From: CAZICM01 sp964537685
GTDB lineage: Bacteria > Myxococcota_A > Polyangia > Polyangiales > Polyangiaceae
Direction: 5' to 3'
NCBI GenBank assembly: GCA_964537685.1
Contig: CAZICM010000074.1
Span: forward strand, 1-42,760
Length of the DNA stretch: 42,760 nucleotides
A program made the translations under genes and the position numbers. The first letter of the stretch is position 1, and every line of letters starts with the position of its first letter. Shown here piece after piece: positions 9,041 to 16,928 of this stretch. The notes under the pieces were generated by a model. The model was given only the letters and a program-made list of their open reading frames with translations, ran no database searches and was not told where the DNA came from.

Positions 9041-10777
9041 ATGCGACGCTCACTTAAGCTCTTACCGGTTCTGTTGGCGGCGCTTCTCAGCGCGCCTTTC
9101 GCGCACGTCGCGCACGCTCAAAACCCAGGCGATGATGCCCGCTCGGAGGCAAGAAAAATCGGCGAAGAAGGACTCGCGTTCTACGATCAGGGCATGTACA
9201 TCGATGCGCTCGATCGCTTTGAGCGCGCCGACGCCCTAATCAAAGCGCCGACCCTAGGCTTGATGGCCGCGCGCTGCCTCGAGAAATTGGGCCGCCTCGT
9301 CGAAGCCTCCGAACGCTATCTGCAAGTCTCGCGCATGACGCTTGACACAGGCGCCTCGGATGTATGGAAAAAAGCCGTCGAAAACGCTGGAAAAGAACAT
9401 CAGGCCCTCCAGCCCAGAATTCCCACCATTGAAATCAAAGTCGAAGGCGAAGGGGCAGGCGAAGCCCTGGTCAGCATCGACGGACGGCCCATCCCCAAGG
9501 CGATGATTGGCATACGCACACCCATCAATCCGGGCATGCATCGTTTTGACGCGAGAAACAAAGGCGCTTCCACCTATGGCCAAGAGCGCGTCTCCCTCAG
9601 CGAAGGCCAAGCGGGCAACGTCGTCATCACCATGAAACCCGCCGACAAAGGCTACATCCCCGACGACCCGGGCGCGAGCGGCCCCGGCGGCCCCGACATC
9701 AAAGGCTCCGCCGTACCCGGCAAACCGCCCCCCGTACCCGGCCCCAGCGCCGAATCGCCATCCGCCATGGGCATTGGCGGCGACAAATCCGGCACCCTTG
9801 ACGATCAAACCCGCGCAGCCGCCCGCTCCATCGGCGAAGAAGGCTTATCCCTGTACGACCAAGCCCGCTATGTCGACGCGCTCGACCGCTTTGAACGGGC
9901 CGACGAATTGATCAAGGCGCCCACCCTTGGCCTCATGGCCGCCCGCTCGCTTGAAAAACTGGGCCGCTACGTCGAATCGACCGAACGCTATCAGCAGGTC
10001 ATGAACATGAAACTGCCTGCGGACGCCTCGGAAACCTTTAAAAACGCCCAAAGCACAGCCGCCAAAGAACGCGACGCCCTACTACCCAAAATTCCCACGG
10101 TCGAAGTATCGGTCACAGGTCCAGGAGCAAACGAAGTCACGACCCTCTTGCTCGACGGCCGCCGCCTTCCGCCCGAACGCTTTGGCACATCCCGCCCCAT
10201 CTCCGCCAAATTACCTGTCGATCCAGGCGATCACAGACTCGAAGCCCAATCCAACTCAGGCGAAGCCTTTGAACGCTTCAACGTCCCCGAAGCCGGCAAT
10301 GAACGCGTCGTCCTCACCCTCGCACCATCACCCAACAAACTCCGCCCGCCCCCCAACGCCAAAGACCCCGCCGCCGGCCAAACCTCCTCCTCGTCCCAAC
10401 AACCCGGCGCCATGCCGCCCCGCCGCGGCGACACCCAAAAAACCGCCGCCTGGATCAGCCTTGGCGTAGGCGCCGCGGGCACCCTCCTAGGCGTCATCGC
10501 CGGCTCCGTCGCCGCCGGCATTCACAGCGACTTCACCGATCCACCCTGCGACACCGACGCCCGCACCTGCCCCTCATCCTTCTCCGACCAAATCGACACC
10601 TACAGCACCCTTCGCCCCCTCTCGACCACCGGCTTTGTCATTGGCGGCATTGGATTGGGCTTAGGCACGGTATTATTGCTCACCCTTCCTAAAGGCGGAG
10701 CCCGCTATTCTGCAGGAAATGTCCAGATCACGCCCTGGATTGGCCCCACAAGCGCCGGACTTCAAGGCTCGTTCTAA
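9041..10777 (+). CDS. Exported protein with two TPR/PEGA-like repeats and C-terminal membrane helices
   Basis: A 578-residue protein. Residues 1-27 form a signal peptide (hydrophobic core, then AHAQ cleavage region). Residues about 35-205 and 260-430 are two copies of one module: each has IGEEGL, a Tyr-rich helix, DALDRFERAD, IKAPTLGLMAAR and LEKLGR, then a beta-rich part with KIP/RIPT and a diglycine-free PGxHR turn. The first part resembles a tetratricopeptide hairpin and the second a PEGA-like fold. A Pro/Gly linker separates the copies. Two Gly-rich hydrophobic helices (about 468-492 and 528-549) end the protein. Such proteins are typical of Myxococcota next to kinases. It is probably an envelope scaffold; no enzymatic motif is seen. 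Confidence 0.8.
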   Translation: MRRSLKLLPVLLAALLSAPFAHVAHAQNPGDDARSEARKIGEEGLAFYDQGMYIDALDRFERADALIKAPTLGLMAARCLEKLGRLVEASERYLQVSRMTLDTGASDVWKKAVENAGKEHQALQPRIPTIEIKVEGEGAGEALVSIDGRPIPKAMIGIRTPINPGMHRFDARNKGASTYGQERVSLSEGQAGNVVITMKPADKGYIPDDPGASGPGGPDIKGSAVPGKPPPVPGPSAESPSAMGIGGDKSGTLDDQTRAAARSIGEEGLSLYDQARYVDALDRFERADELIKAPTLGLMAARSLEKLGRYVESTERYQQVMNMKLPADASETFKNAQSTAAKERDALLPKIPTVEVSVTGPGANEVTTLLLDGRRLPPERFGTSRPISAKLPVDPGDHRLEAQSNSGEAFERFNVPEAGNERVVLTLAPSPNKLRPPPNAKDPAAGQTSSSSQQPGAMPPRRGDTQKTAAWISLGVGAAGTLLGVIAGSVAAGIHSDFTDPPCDTDARTCPSSFSDQIDTYSTLRPLSTTGFVIGGIGLGLGTVLLLTLPKGGARYSAGNVQITPWIGPTSAGLQGSF

Positions 10778-10824
10778 TCGAACCGATTAAATAAAAAATA
10801 ATAAAAAATAAAAATAATAAAATA
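10778..10824. other. AT-rich spacer between convergent genes
   Basis: The 47 bp between two convergent stop codons are almost pure A/T on the top strand (runs of AAATAAAA-type words), in strong contrast with the GC-rich genes around it. A short TAATCG-AAC-CGATTA inverted repeat (10775-10789) overlaps the upstream stop codon. It may act as a weak bidirectional transcription end, but it lacks a GC-rich stem followed by a T-run on the coding strand, so no terminator is called. Confidence 0.5.
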
Positions 10825-11526
10825 TTAAAAACCGAGCTGATGATCCATAGGCAAGAACGTCAACGGAATCCTCGTCTTCGTTGTGCTCGCCAGCTTTGGA
10901 AAACGAAGCTCCGAATACACCCGCTTAATACACGCATCGAAAGCCTTACTCGAAATCGTCCCATGAGGCTCGAACTGCACCTGCTGCACCTTCCCATCCT
11001 CAAGAATGGTCAACGTTACCGTTGTTGTTCCACGAGCCTCTGGATCGCGCTTTAATTCCTGTTCATAACAGCCCTTCACATCATGCCTCGCCTTGTGCAC
11101 CACATCCTGAATGAGATCCACCTCCGATGGTTTTGGCGCATCCTCGCCTCGAGGCACCGCACCCGTTTCCGCAACCTTCGGAGGATCAGAAACCGGCGGT
11201 ATCAAAGGGGCGGGCGGCTGAGCCGGCGGCTGCACAACCTCATCATCAATCGAATTGACCCTCCACACCACCAACGCAGCACCCAGCATACCCAGCACAA
11301 ATACACTCAAAGCGATCGCCAATACGATCGTTTTGTCTTTTGTACCGCCGCCCCCCGCCGCCCCAACCGTATCCCGCCGCGCCCGGGCCAGCTCCGCCCG
11401 ATGCTCCGCAAGCTCCGCCTCCCGCGCATGAAGCGACGCATCCCGCTCCACAAGCTTGGCTTCCAAAGTCTCGATGCGATGCCGCGCGGCTTCTAAATCG
11501 TCCCGATAGCCCGACATAAAGCCCAT
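10825..11526 (-). CDS. AgmX/PglI C-terminal domain (TonB-like) protein
   Basis: A 233-residue single-pass membrane protein. Residues 5-52 are charged with heptad spacing and predict a coiled coil. Residues about 65-88 form a membrane helix. A Pro-rich stretch follows (about 98-125). The C-terminal roughly 100 residues match the AgmX/PglI domain: GCYEQELKRDPEARG, a TVTLTILEDGKV strand pair, then FDACIKRVYSELRFP. The fold resembles the TonB C-terminus, and AgmX is linked to gliding or adventurous motility in Myxococcus xanthus. The role here is not known. An alternative ATG sits three codons later (MSGYRDD), and no clear Shine-Dalgarno decides between them. It lies downstream of the murein endopeptidase gene in the same direction. 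Confidence 0.8.
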   Translation of the reverse strand: MGFMSGYRDDLEAARHRIETLEAKLVERDASLHAREAELAEHRAELARARRDTVGAAGGGGTKDKTIVLAIALSVFVLGMLGAALVVWRVNSIDDEVVQPPAQPPAPLIPPVSDPPKVAETGAVPRGEDAPKPSEVDLIQDVVHKARHDVKGCYEQELKRDPEARGTTTVTLTILEDGKVQQVQFEPHGTISSKAFDACIKRVYSELRFPKLASTTKTRIPLTFLPMDHQLGF

Positions 11527-11577
11527 TGTAGAGCGAAGCCCGGCCGGCGCTACGGCAAATAAATCTCGATTCAGCGC

Positions 11578-12846
11578 TCAATCCGAAACCGGATCATCCC
11601 CGTCCTCTGACTCATCGCGCGCCTGCACCGCCGTATCACTTGAAAGCGCCGGCACCTCGGGCAAAACCGCCTTCACCTTCGACAGCAACGAATCCGAAGA
11701 AGCATCATTCGCCGCCTCCCCCGAAAGCCTCCCCCCGCGCCCAGAAACCACACCAGACTTCCCCGCCGGCTTATGCGCCTTGTCCTCCTTCGCCGCCATC
11801 CGCCCCGCACCGAAAGCCGCCCCAGCCTTATCCTGCCGCACCATTTTATTCGGATTGGGCGTACGCAGCGTAGGCGTTCCCCCCCGCCGCGCCCTCGCCA
11901 GCTTCGACTTACCCGGCTTACTCACCTTCGCCAGCTCTGCGCATTCCCGCCCGCTCGACTTAGGACAAGAAATCCGCACATGAAAATGATCATCATGCGG
12001 CAGCGAATTACTCGGCTGCATCAGCACCTGAGCCGCCCGATTCAACAACAGCGGCGAAACACCCCGCGCCTTCGCAAACGAAAGCAAACTCTGCCTCAAA
12101 GGCTCCGCCACAAAAATATGGCTAACCCTCGCCTCGGGATCCGTCAAAAAGTGCTGCACCAGCAGCCAATTGCGCGCCACATCGAAATGCGCCGAAGGAA
12201 AACTCTTTGAACCAAGCGCCGAATCAAACCTCACAAACGAACGCATATCCAGCGGCTTTCCCTTTGCGTCCGCCACATAAAAACCGATATCCGCATCCCG
12301 CCCGCTCTCATGCGAATGATGACCTCCGATCTCGCCGCCTTCCTTCAGCGAAATATCGCCGACATTCAGCACCGAACCCGGAAACCGCTTCGCCACTTCC
12401 TGCGCGGACCTTTCGATCATCTTCACCAACACGGGCAAACCCCACTGCGCATCCACGCCTGGAACCACCGAAACCGCCCGCACATAAGCCAGCGAAGCAT
12501 CGACCCGAAGCGCTCCCTTCAGGCTTCCCTCATTGGGATGACCCACAGAAACGCCTGGTTTTATAGGGATTTTTTGAACATGGCCCGCACTCTTATGACC
12601 GGGTGCCGGAGCCTTCAAGGAACTGGACGCCTCTGGAGCCGATCCACCCTGCGTTGGACCAGAACCCTTCCGCTGCCTTTTATCGCCGCTTGGAAACTCA
12701 GACCGGGCAGCCACGCGCGAATGCGCGGACGCCCTGCGATCCTTGCCATGAGGCTTAGCCGGCCCTGCGAACGCCCCGCTCGACAGCGAAAGCGAAACGA
12801 CGGAAACCCAAAGCGAAAGCGCGGTGAGCCATCGGGAGCTATGCAC
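11578..12846 (-). CDS. Penicillin-insensitive murein endopeptidase (M74, MepA-like)
   Basis: A 422-residue secreted protein. Residues 1-28 are a signal peptide (ending SSGAFAG). The catalytic part spans about 95-300. It contains the M74 zinc site HSHESGRDADIGF with His179 and Asp186, spaced as in Escherichia coli MepA, and a later DDHFHVRISC segment giving the third histidine. MepA-type enzymes cut the D-Ala-mDAP cross-links of peptidoglycan in the periplasm. Compared with MepA (about 270 residues) this protein has a long basic, Ser/Pro-rich N-terminal linker and a 120-residue disordered C-terminus rich in Lys, Arg and Gly. The tail may bind wall or DNA. The gene lies 50 bp upstream of the AgmX-like gene. 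Confidence 0.88.
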   Translation of the reverse strand: MHSSRWLTALSLWVSVVSLSLSSGAFAGPAKPHGKDRRASAHSRVAARSEFPSGDKRQRKGSGPTQGGSAPEASSSLKAPAPGHKSAGHVQKIPIKPGVSVGHPNEGSLKGALRVDASLAYVRAVSVVPGVDAQWGLPVLVKMIERSAQEVAKRFPGSVLNVGDISLKEGGEIGGHHSHESGRDADIGFYVADAKGKPLDMRSFVRFDSALGSKSFPSAHFDVARNWLLVQHFLTDPEARVSHIFVAEPLRQSLLSFAKARGVSPLLLNRAAQVLMQPSNSLPHDDHFHVRISCPKSSGRECAELAKVSKPGKSKLARARRGGTPTLRTPNPNKMVRQDKAGAAFGAGRMAAKEDKAHKPAGKSGVVSGRGGRLSGEAANDASSDSLLSKVKAVLPEVPALSSDTAVQARDESEDGDDPVSD

Positions 12847-12900
12847 AAGCCCGGATTAACGAAGGCACAGCTCCCGGGCCAACAATTGAGCGAAAGCTCT

Positions 12901-13758
12901 CTACTTCTTCCCGCCGCCGCCCGGCGCACCATACAACGACGCCGCGCCCTGCTTATCCAGCGTCGTCAGATTCAGCGTCCAATTCCCCGACCCATTGCAT
13001 TGCGGATAATGCATCACGCTCCCCGAATCGTAGGACGTAAGCGCGCGCCACTGATTGTCCTCAAAACACACACCCGACTCAGGCCGCGTATGCTCGTGCC
13101 TAAAACCAAGCGTATGACCGAGCTCGTGCCTCAGCACACCCGTCAAATTCGGGCTATTGCTCGTCTGCGCGCTGCCATCGACCAAAATATTTCGATTCTT
13201 CCGGGCATCATTCGGGAAAAAGGCCCGGGCCAAATACTGCCCCGAATTCACGGGCCTCACATCGAAGACCACATTGGCTTGCATGGCCGTGCAATCATTA
13301 TCGTATTGACTTAAATGAACGAAATTCACCTTTGCGGCCGACTCCCAAGCGCCCGTCGCTGAATTCATCGCATTCACCGTTGCGCTGTAATACTGGCCAA
13401 AAGTCGTGCTCACACAATACGTGATATTGAGCTTCTGCTGAGAATTCCAAACGGCATCCACACCACCCGACTGATGAACAATCAGCGCGCCCTCACGAAC
13501 GAACATTGAATAAAATTCATACAATTGCTCACGCGTCGCGACAGGCGTATCGCCATCCACAATATAAATACCGCTCTCGGGCTCTTGATACGTCATCGCC
13601 TCGAATTCCTCGAAGCTCATAAAGGTATCGCCCACATGCTCATCTTCCGAGGGATCGGCCGCATCGCCCACACAACCCACGGAAACCAGCGCTGCGGAAA
13701 GAGCGACAACCCCTAAAACCGCCTTACCCATGAAAAAACGAATCGCCATGCCAATCAC
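12901..13758 (-). CDS. Metzincin (astacin/matrixin-like) zinc metalloprotease lipoprotein
   Basis: A 285-residue lipoprotein with lipobox LVSVGC (Cys29). The zinc site HELGHTLGFRHEH (His211, Glu212, His215, His221, with Glu222 after it) is the metzincin HExxHxxGxxH(E) motif, and SVMHYP (Met249) is the Met-turn. These define a catalytically intact metzincin, closest to astacin-like M12A. The start is uncertain: GTG at 13758 has GAAGGA close upstream, while ATG at 13749 (MAIRF) is preceded by AGGTGA at 5-nt spacing. Both give a good signal sequence. The gene starts a divergent pair with the methyltransferase gene. It probably degrades extracellular or surface proteins, fitting a predatory lifestyle. 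Confidence 0.88.
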   Translation of the reverse strand: MIGMAIRFFMGKAVLGVVALSAALVSVGCVGDAADPSEDEHVGDTFMSFEEFEAMTYQEPESGIYIVDGDTPVATREQLYEFYSMFVREGALIVHQSGGVDAVWNSQQKLNITYCVSTTFGQYYSATVNAMNSATGAWESAAKVNFVHLSQYDNDCTAMQANVVFDVRPVNSGQYLARAFFPNDARKNRNILVDGSAQTSNSPNLTGVLRHELGHTLGFRHEHTRPESGVCFEDNQWRALTSYDSGSVMHYPQCNGSGNWTLNLTTLDKQGAASLYGAPGGGGKK

Positions 13759-13902
13759 CTATTCCTTCAAAAATACCCACGCAGTAGATCTGCACCGCAA
13801 GCCCGAGACCACCCATCTTCAAAACGCCGGCCCCTCCTTTCAGATAAGCCAAGACCACACCCGCACAAAAAAAACACTTTAAAACAAGCAAAACGCATCA
13901 TC
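13759..13902. promoter_or_regulatory. Divergent intergenic region, metalloprotease / methyltransferase
   Basis: These 144 bp separate two divergent genes and should hold both promoters. The methyltransferase-proximal half is strongly A-rich (an octa-A run, then TTTAAAACAAGCAAAA). No confident -35/-10 pair or inverted repeat was found. Assignment is by orientation only. Confidence 0.4.
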
Positions 13903-14484
13903 ATGTCAGAAGCCGATCGCCTCAAATGGAATACACGCTACGCCCAGGATTCAGCTCCGGCCGAACCATCCTCGCTCGTCACCGCATTGGACGCGGAACT
14001 TCCCCGGACGGGCAGCGCGCTCGATTTAGGAGGCGGAACGGGCCGCCATGCGCTCTGGCTCGCCAAACGCGGCCTTTCCGTCACCATCGCTGACATATCC
14101 GAACGCGCCAACGCCATCGCCGAACAGGCCGCCCGCCAAGCCGGCATACACCTTCGCGTGCAGAACCTCGATGTCGACACCCAGCCCATTCCCGAAGGCC
14201 CCTGGGATCTCCTATTTTCATTTCATTTTTTATGGCGCCCCATGTTCACCATCGCGCCAATCATCTTAAATCCAGGCGGAATCTTGGTATTTATCCAGCC
14301 CACCCTCAAAAACCTCGAACGCCATCCCAAACCCGGCCCCGATTTTTTGGTCGCCGAAGGAGAAATCCGAGAGCTCGTCCTGCAAAATAAACTTGAAATC
14401 CTGCGCTACGACGAAGGCTGGCTCGGCGAAGGCCGCCATGAAGTACGCCTCATCGCCCGCAAACGGCCCGCTACATTTTCGTAG
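13903..14484 (+). CDS. Class I SAM-dependent methyltransferase (TehB-like)
   Basis: A 193-residue enzyme with motif I DLGGGTGRHALWLA (from Asp41), a following acidic strand end (TIADIS) and a third strand DLLFSFHFL, as in the class I Rossmann methyltransferases. The overall pattern resembles TehB-like tellurite/selenite methyltransferases, but the substrate cannot be read from sequence. Cytoplasmic, with no signal peptide. It is the first gene of the plus-strand run that leads to glmM, 36 bp before the CoA-transferase. A hairpin sits in that gap, so the two may not be expressed at the same level. The start ATG has no strong Shine-Dalgarno. Confidence 0.82.
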   Translation: MSEADRLKWNTRYAQDSAPAEPSSLVTALDAELPRTGSALDLGGGTGRHALWLAKRGLSVTIADISERANAIAEQAARQAGIHLRVQNLDVDTQPIPEGPWDLLFSFHFLWRPMFTIAPIILNPGGILVFIQPTLKNLERHPKPGPDFLVAEGEIRELVLQNKLEILRYDEGWLGEGRHEVRLIARKRPATFS

Positions 14485-14496
14485 GCTCGCGACACC

Positions 14497-14517
14497 AGTT
14501 GGAGTAGCAATCCAACT
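14497..14517 (+). promoter_or_regulatory. Hairpin directly upstream of the CoA-transferase start codon
   Basis: AGTTGGA (14497-14503) pairs perfectly with TCCAACT (14511-14517) around a 7-nt loop, ending 3 nt before the ATG at 14521. The stem contains the only GGAG of the region. It may hide the ribosome site (translational control) or be a repressor operator. The pairing is seen; the role is inferred. Confidence 0.4.
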
Positions 14518-14520
14518 CCT

Positions 14521-15966
14521 ATGGACAAAGTCTACAAAAACGCGCTCGACGCCGTGCGCGACATCCCCGACGGCGCCACCCTATTGGCCGGCGGCTTTGG
14601 CCTTTGCGGCATACCCGAACATTGCATCGCGGCCCTCCGCGAACTCGGCACAAAGAATCTCACCGTGGTGTCCAACAATTGCGGCGTCGACGACTTTGGC
14701 CTCGGCATCCTGCTCCGCAATAAACAAATCATTAAAATGATTTCGTCCTACGTCGGCGAAAACAAAGAATTCGAAAGGCAATATTTAACGGGCGAACTCG
14801 AAGTCGAACTCACGCCCCAAGGCACCCTCGCCGAAAGACTTCGCGCGGGCGGAGCCGGAATCCCGGCTTTTTACACACCCACCGGCGCTGGAACGGCCAT
14901 CAACGAAGGCGGCCTTCCCCTCCTTCACAACCCCGACGGAAGCGTAAAGAAAACATCCTCCCCCAAAGAAATTCGCCAATTCGATGGGCGATCTTATGTA
15001 TTGGAAACAGCCATTACCGGCGATTATGCCATCGTAAAAGCCTGGAAGGGCGATCGCTATGGAAACCTCGTCTACCGCCACACCGCAATGAATTTCAATC
15101 CGATGATGGCGACCGCCGGAAAAATCACCATCGCCGAAGTCGAAGAATTGGTTGAAGTGGGTGAAATCGAGCCCGATCAAGTTCATACACCGGGTATTTT
15201 CGTTCACCGCATTGTTAAAGGCGAACGCTATGAAAAGCGGATTGAGCGGCCCACCGTCCGCAAAGCAAGCGCAGCCGTTCCCGCCAAAGCCGCCGAAAAA
15301 AGCAATACGATGGGATTGAACCGCGATCAAATCGCCCAGCGCGCCGCCCAAGAATTAAAAGACGGCTATTACGTGAATCTCGGCATAGGAATGCCCACCC
15401 TGGTCGCGAATTTTATACCTGCCGGCGTTGAAGTCGTGCTCCAGAGCGAAAACGGACTGCTTGGGATTGGCCCTTATCCCGAAGCCGGCAAACTCGACGC
15501 CGATTTAATCAACGCCGGAAAAGAAACCGTCACCATGCTGCCCGGATCGGCCATATTCTCGAGCGCCGACTCCTTTGGACAAATTCGCGGAGGCCACATC
15601 GATTTAGCGATATTGGGCGCCATGGAAGTCTCCGAAAAGGGCGACCTCGCCAATTGGATGATTCCTGGCAAATTGGTGAAAGGCATGGGAGGCGCCATGG
15701 ACTTGGTGGTGAGCGCCAAGCGCGTCGTGGTGATTATGGATCACACATCAAAGAATGGAGCGCCCAAAATATTAAATGAATGCGCCTTACCGCTCACCGG
15801 AAAGCGCGTCGTTCACCGCATCATCACCGACCTATGCGTGCTTGACGTAACCGACGAAGGACTTGTACTGCGCGAACTCGCACCGGGCGTCTCCGCGCGC
15901 GAAGTCCAAGAACGCACCGAACCCACGATCAAAGTGCCAAGCGATATTAAAGAAATCACATTTTAA
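14521..15966 (+). CDS. Fused succinyl-CoA:3-ketoacid CoA-transferase (SCOT, subunits A+B)
   Basis: A 481-residue single-chain enzyme. Residues 1-243 are subunit A (GGFGLCGIPE, VSNNCGVDDFGLG, YVGENKEFERQYL), residues about 244-262 an Ala/Lys-rich linker, and 263-481 subunit B with LGIGMPTLV and the active-site loop SENGLLGIGP. Glu310 in that loop matches the glutamate that forms the CoA thioester in pig SCOT. It moves CoA from succinyl-CoA to acetoacetate for ketone-body or ketoacid use. Many bacteria encode A and B as two genes (scoA, scoB); fusion is the mitochondrial arrangement and also occurs in some bacteria. The gene precedes accD by 75 bp. Confidence 0.95.
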   Translation: MDKVYKNALDAVRDIPDGATLLAGGFGLCGIPEHCIAALRELGTKNLTVVSNNCGVDDFGLGILLRNKQIIKMISSYVGENKEFERQYLTGELEVELTPQGTLAERLRAGGAGIPAFYTPTGAGTAINEGGLPLLHNPDGSVKKTSSPKEIRQFDGRSYVLETAITGDYAIVKAWKGDRYGNLVYRHTAMNFNPMMATAGKITIAEVEELVEVGEIEPDQVHTPGIFVHRIVKGERYEKRIERPTVRKASAAVPAKAAEKSNTMGLNRDQIAQRAAQELKDGYYVNLGIGMPTLVANFIPAGVEVVLQSENGLLGIGPYPEAGKLDADLINAGKETVTMLPGSAIFSSADSFGQIRGGHIDLAILGAMEVSEKGDLANWMIPGKLVKGMGGAMDLVVSAKRVVVIMDHTSKNGAPKILNECALPLTGKRVVHRIITDLCVLDVTDEGLVLRELAPGVSAREVQERTEPTIKVPSDIKEITF

Positions 15967-16041
15967 TTTATCAAAATAAAAACCATTCCACACGCGCCAT
16001 TTCGAATAAACTGAAGCGCCCTTATCCGGGATATTATCGCA

Positions 16042-16908
16042 ATGGCCTGGCCCGAAAAAAACCCACCCACCATAGACGCCAGCGAAAAGAAAACACTGGG
16101 CGCGGGCGTCTTCCGAAAATGCGAAGGCTGCGGTGAAACCATCGCCAGCGCCGAACTTGAAAACAATTTTGAAGTCTGCCCCCATTGCGCCTTTCATCAC
16201 CGCCTAGGCGCTCATGGATGGCGAAACATTCTTTTGGATGAAGGCCATCTCGAAGCTTGGGAAACCCATCTATCCCCGGACGATCCATTAAGATTCAGCG
16301 ACGGCCGCGGCTACCGCGAAAGACTAACGGCCGCCCAAAAAAAGACAGGCGTTCACGAAGCCATCGAAATAGGCAAAGCCAAAATGGCCGGCCGCCCCGT
16401 CGCCTACGGAGCATTTGTATTTGCCTTCATGGGAGGCAGCATGGGCTCTGTCGTGGGCGAAAAAATAACCCGCCTCTTTGAAAGAGCGGCCAAAGACGAA
16501 CTCCCCGTCGTCCTTTTATCGGCATCGGGCGGCGCCCGCATGCAAGAAGGCATTTTATCGCTCATGCAAATGGCCAAATCGGTAGCCGCGCTCGAACGCT
16601 ACCGAAAAACCCGCCTGCCTTATATTTCCGTACTGGTACATCCAACGACGGGCGGCGTCGCGGCCAGCTTTGCCTTTTTGGGCGACGTAAATATCGCCGA
16701 ACCCAAAGCATTAATCGGCTTTGCCGGCCCCCGCGTCATCGAAAACACCATCCGCCAAACCCTGCCCCCCGGCTTTCAGCGCTCGGAATTCCTGCTGGAG
16801 CACGGAATGATCGATCTCATTGTTTCACGGCTTGAAATGCGAGAACGCATCGTCACCCTGCTCAACCATTTCATGAATGGGCGGCGCCCGCGCCCAACAC
16901 AATCATAA
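16042..16908 (+). CDS. accD: Acetyl-CoA carboxylase carboxyltransferase subunit beta
   Basis: A 288-residue protein with the AccD four-cysteine zinc finger (Cys27, Cys30, Cys46, Cys49 in KCEGCG and VCPHCAF), followed by the crotonase-type carboxyltransferase core: GGSMGSVVGEKI, LSASGGARMQEG, HPTTGGVAASFA and IGFAGPRVIE, the standard AccD signatures. With AccA it transfers the carboxyl from carboxybiotin to acetyl-CoA, forming malonyl-CoA for fatty-acid synthesis. It is full length. accA, accB and accC are not in the window. accD followed by folC is a common bacterial arrangement, here with a 20-bp gap, which supports both calls. Cytoplasmic. Confidence 0.97.
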   Translation: MAWPEKNPPTIDASEKKTLGAGVFRKCEGCGETIASAELENNFEVCPHCAFHHRLGAHGWRNILLDEGHLEAWETHLSPDDPLRFSDGRGYRERLTAAQKKTGVHEAIEIGKAKMAGRPVAYGAFVFAFMGGSMGSVVGEKITRLFERAAKDELPVVLLSASGGARMQEGILSLMQMAKSVAALERYRKTRLPYISVLVHPTTGGVAASFAFLGDVNIAEPKALIGFAGPRVIENTIRQTLPPGFQRSEFLLEHGMIDLIVSRLEMRERIVTLLNHFMNGRRPRPTQS

Positions 16909-16928
16909 TATAAAAAAATCTGATCAAA

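Noticed and set aside
10775..10824. Intrinsic terminator after the duplicated-module gene
   Set aside because: The stem is short and AT-rich and is followed by A rather than T on the coding strand.
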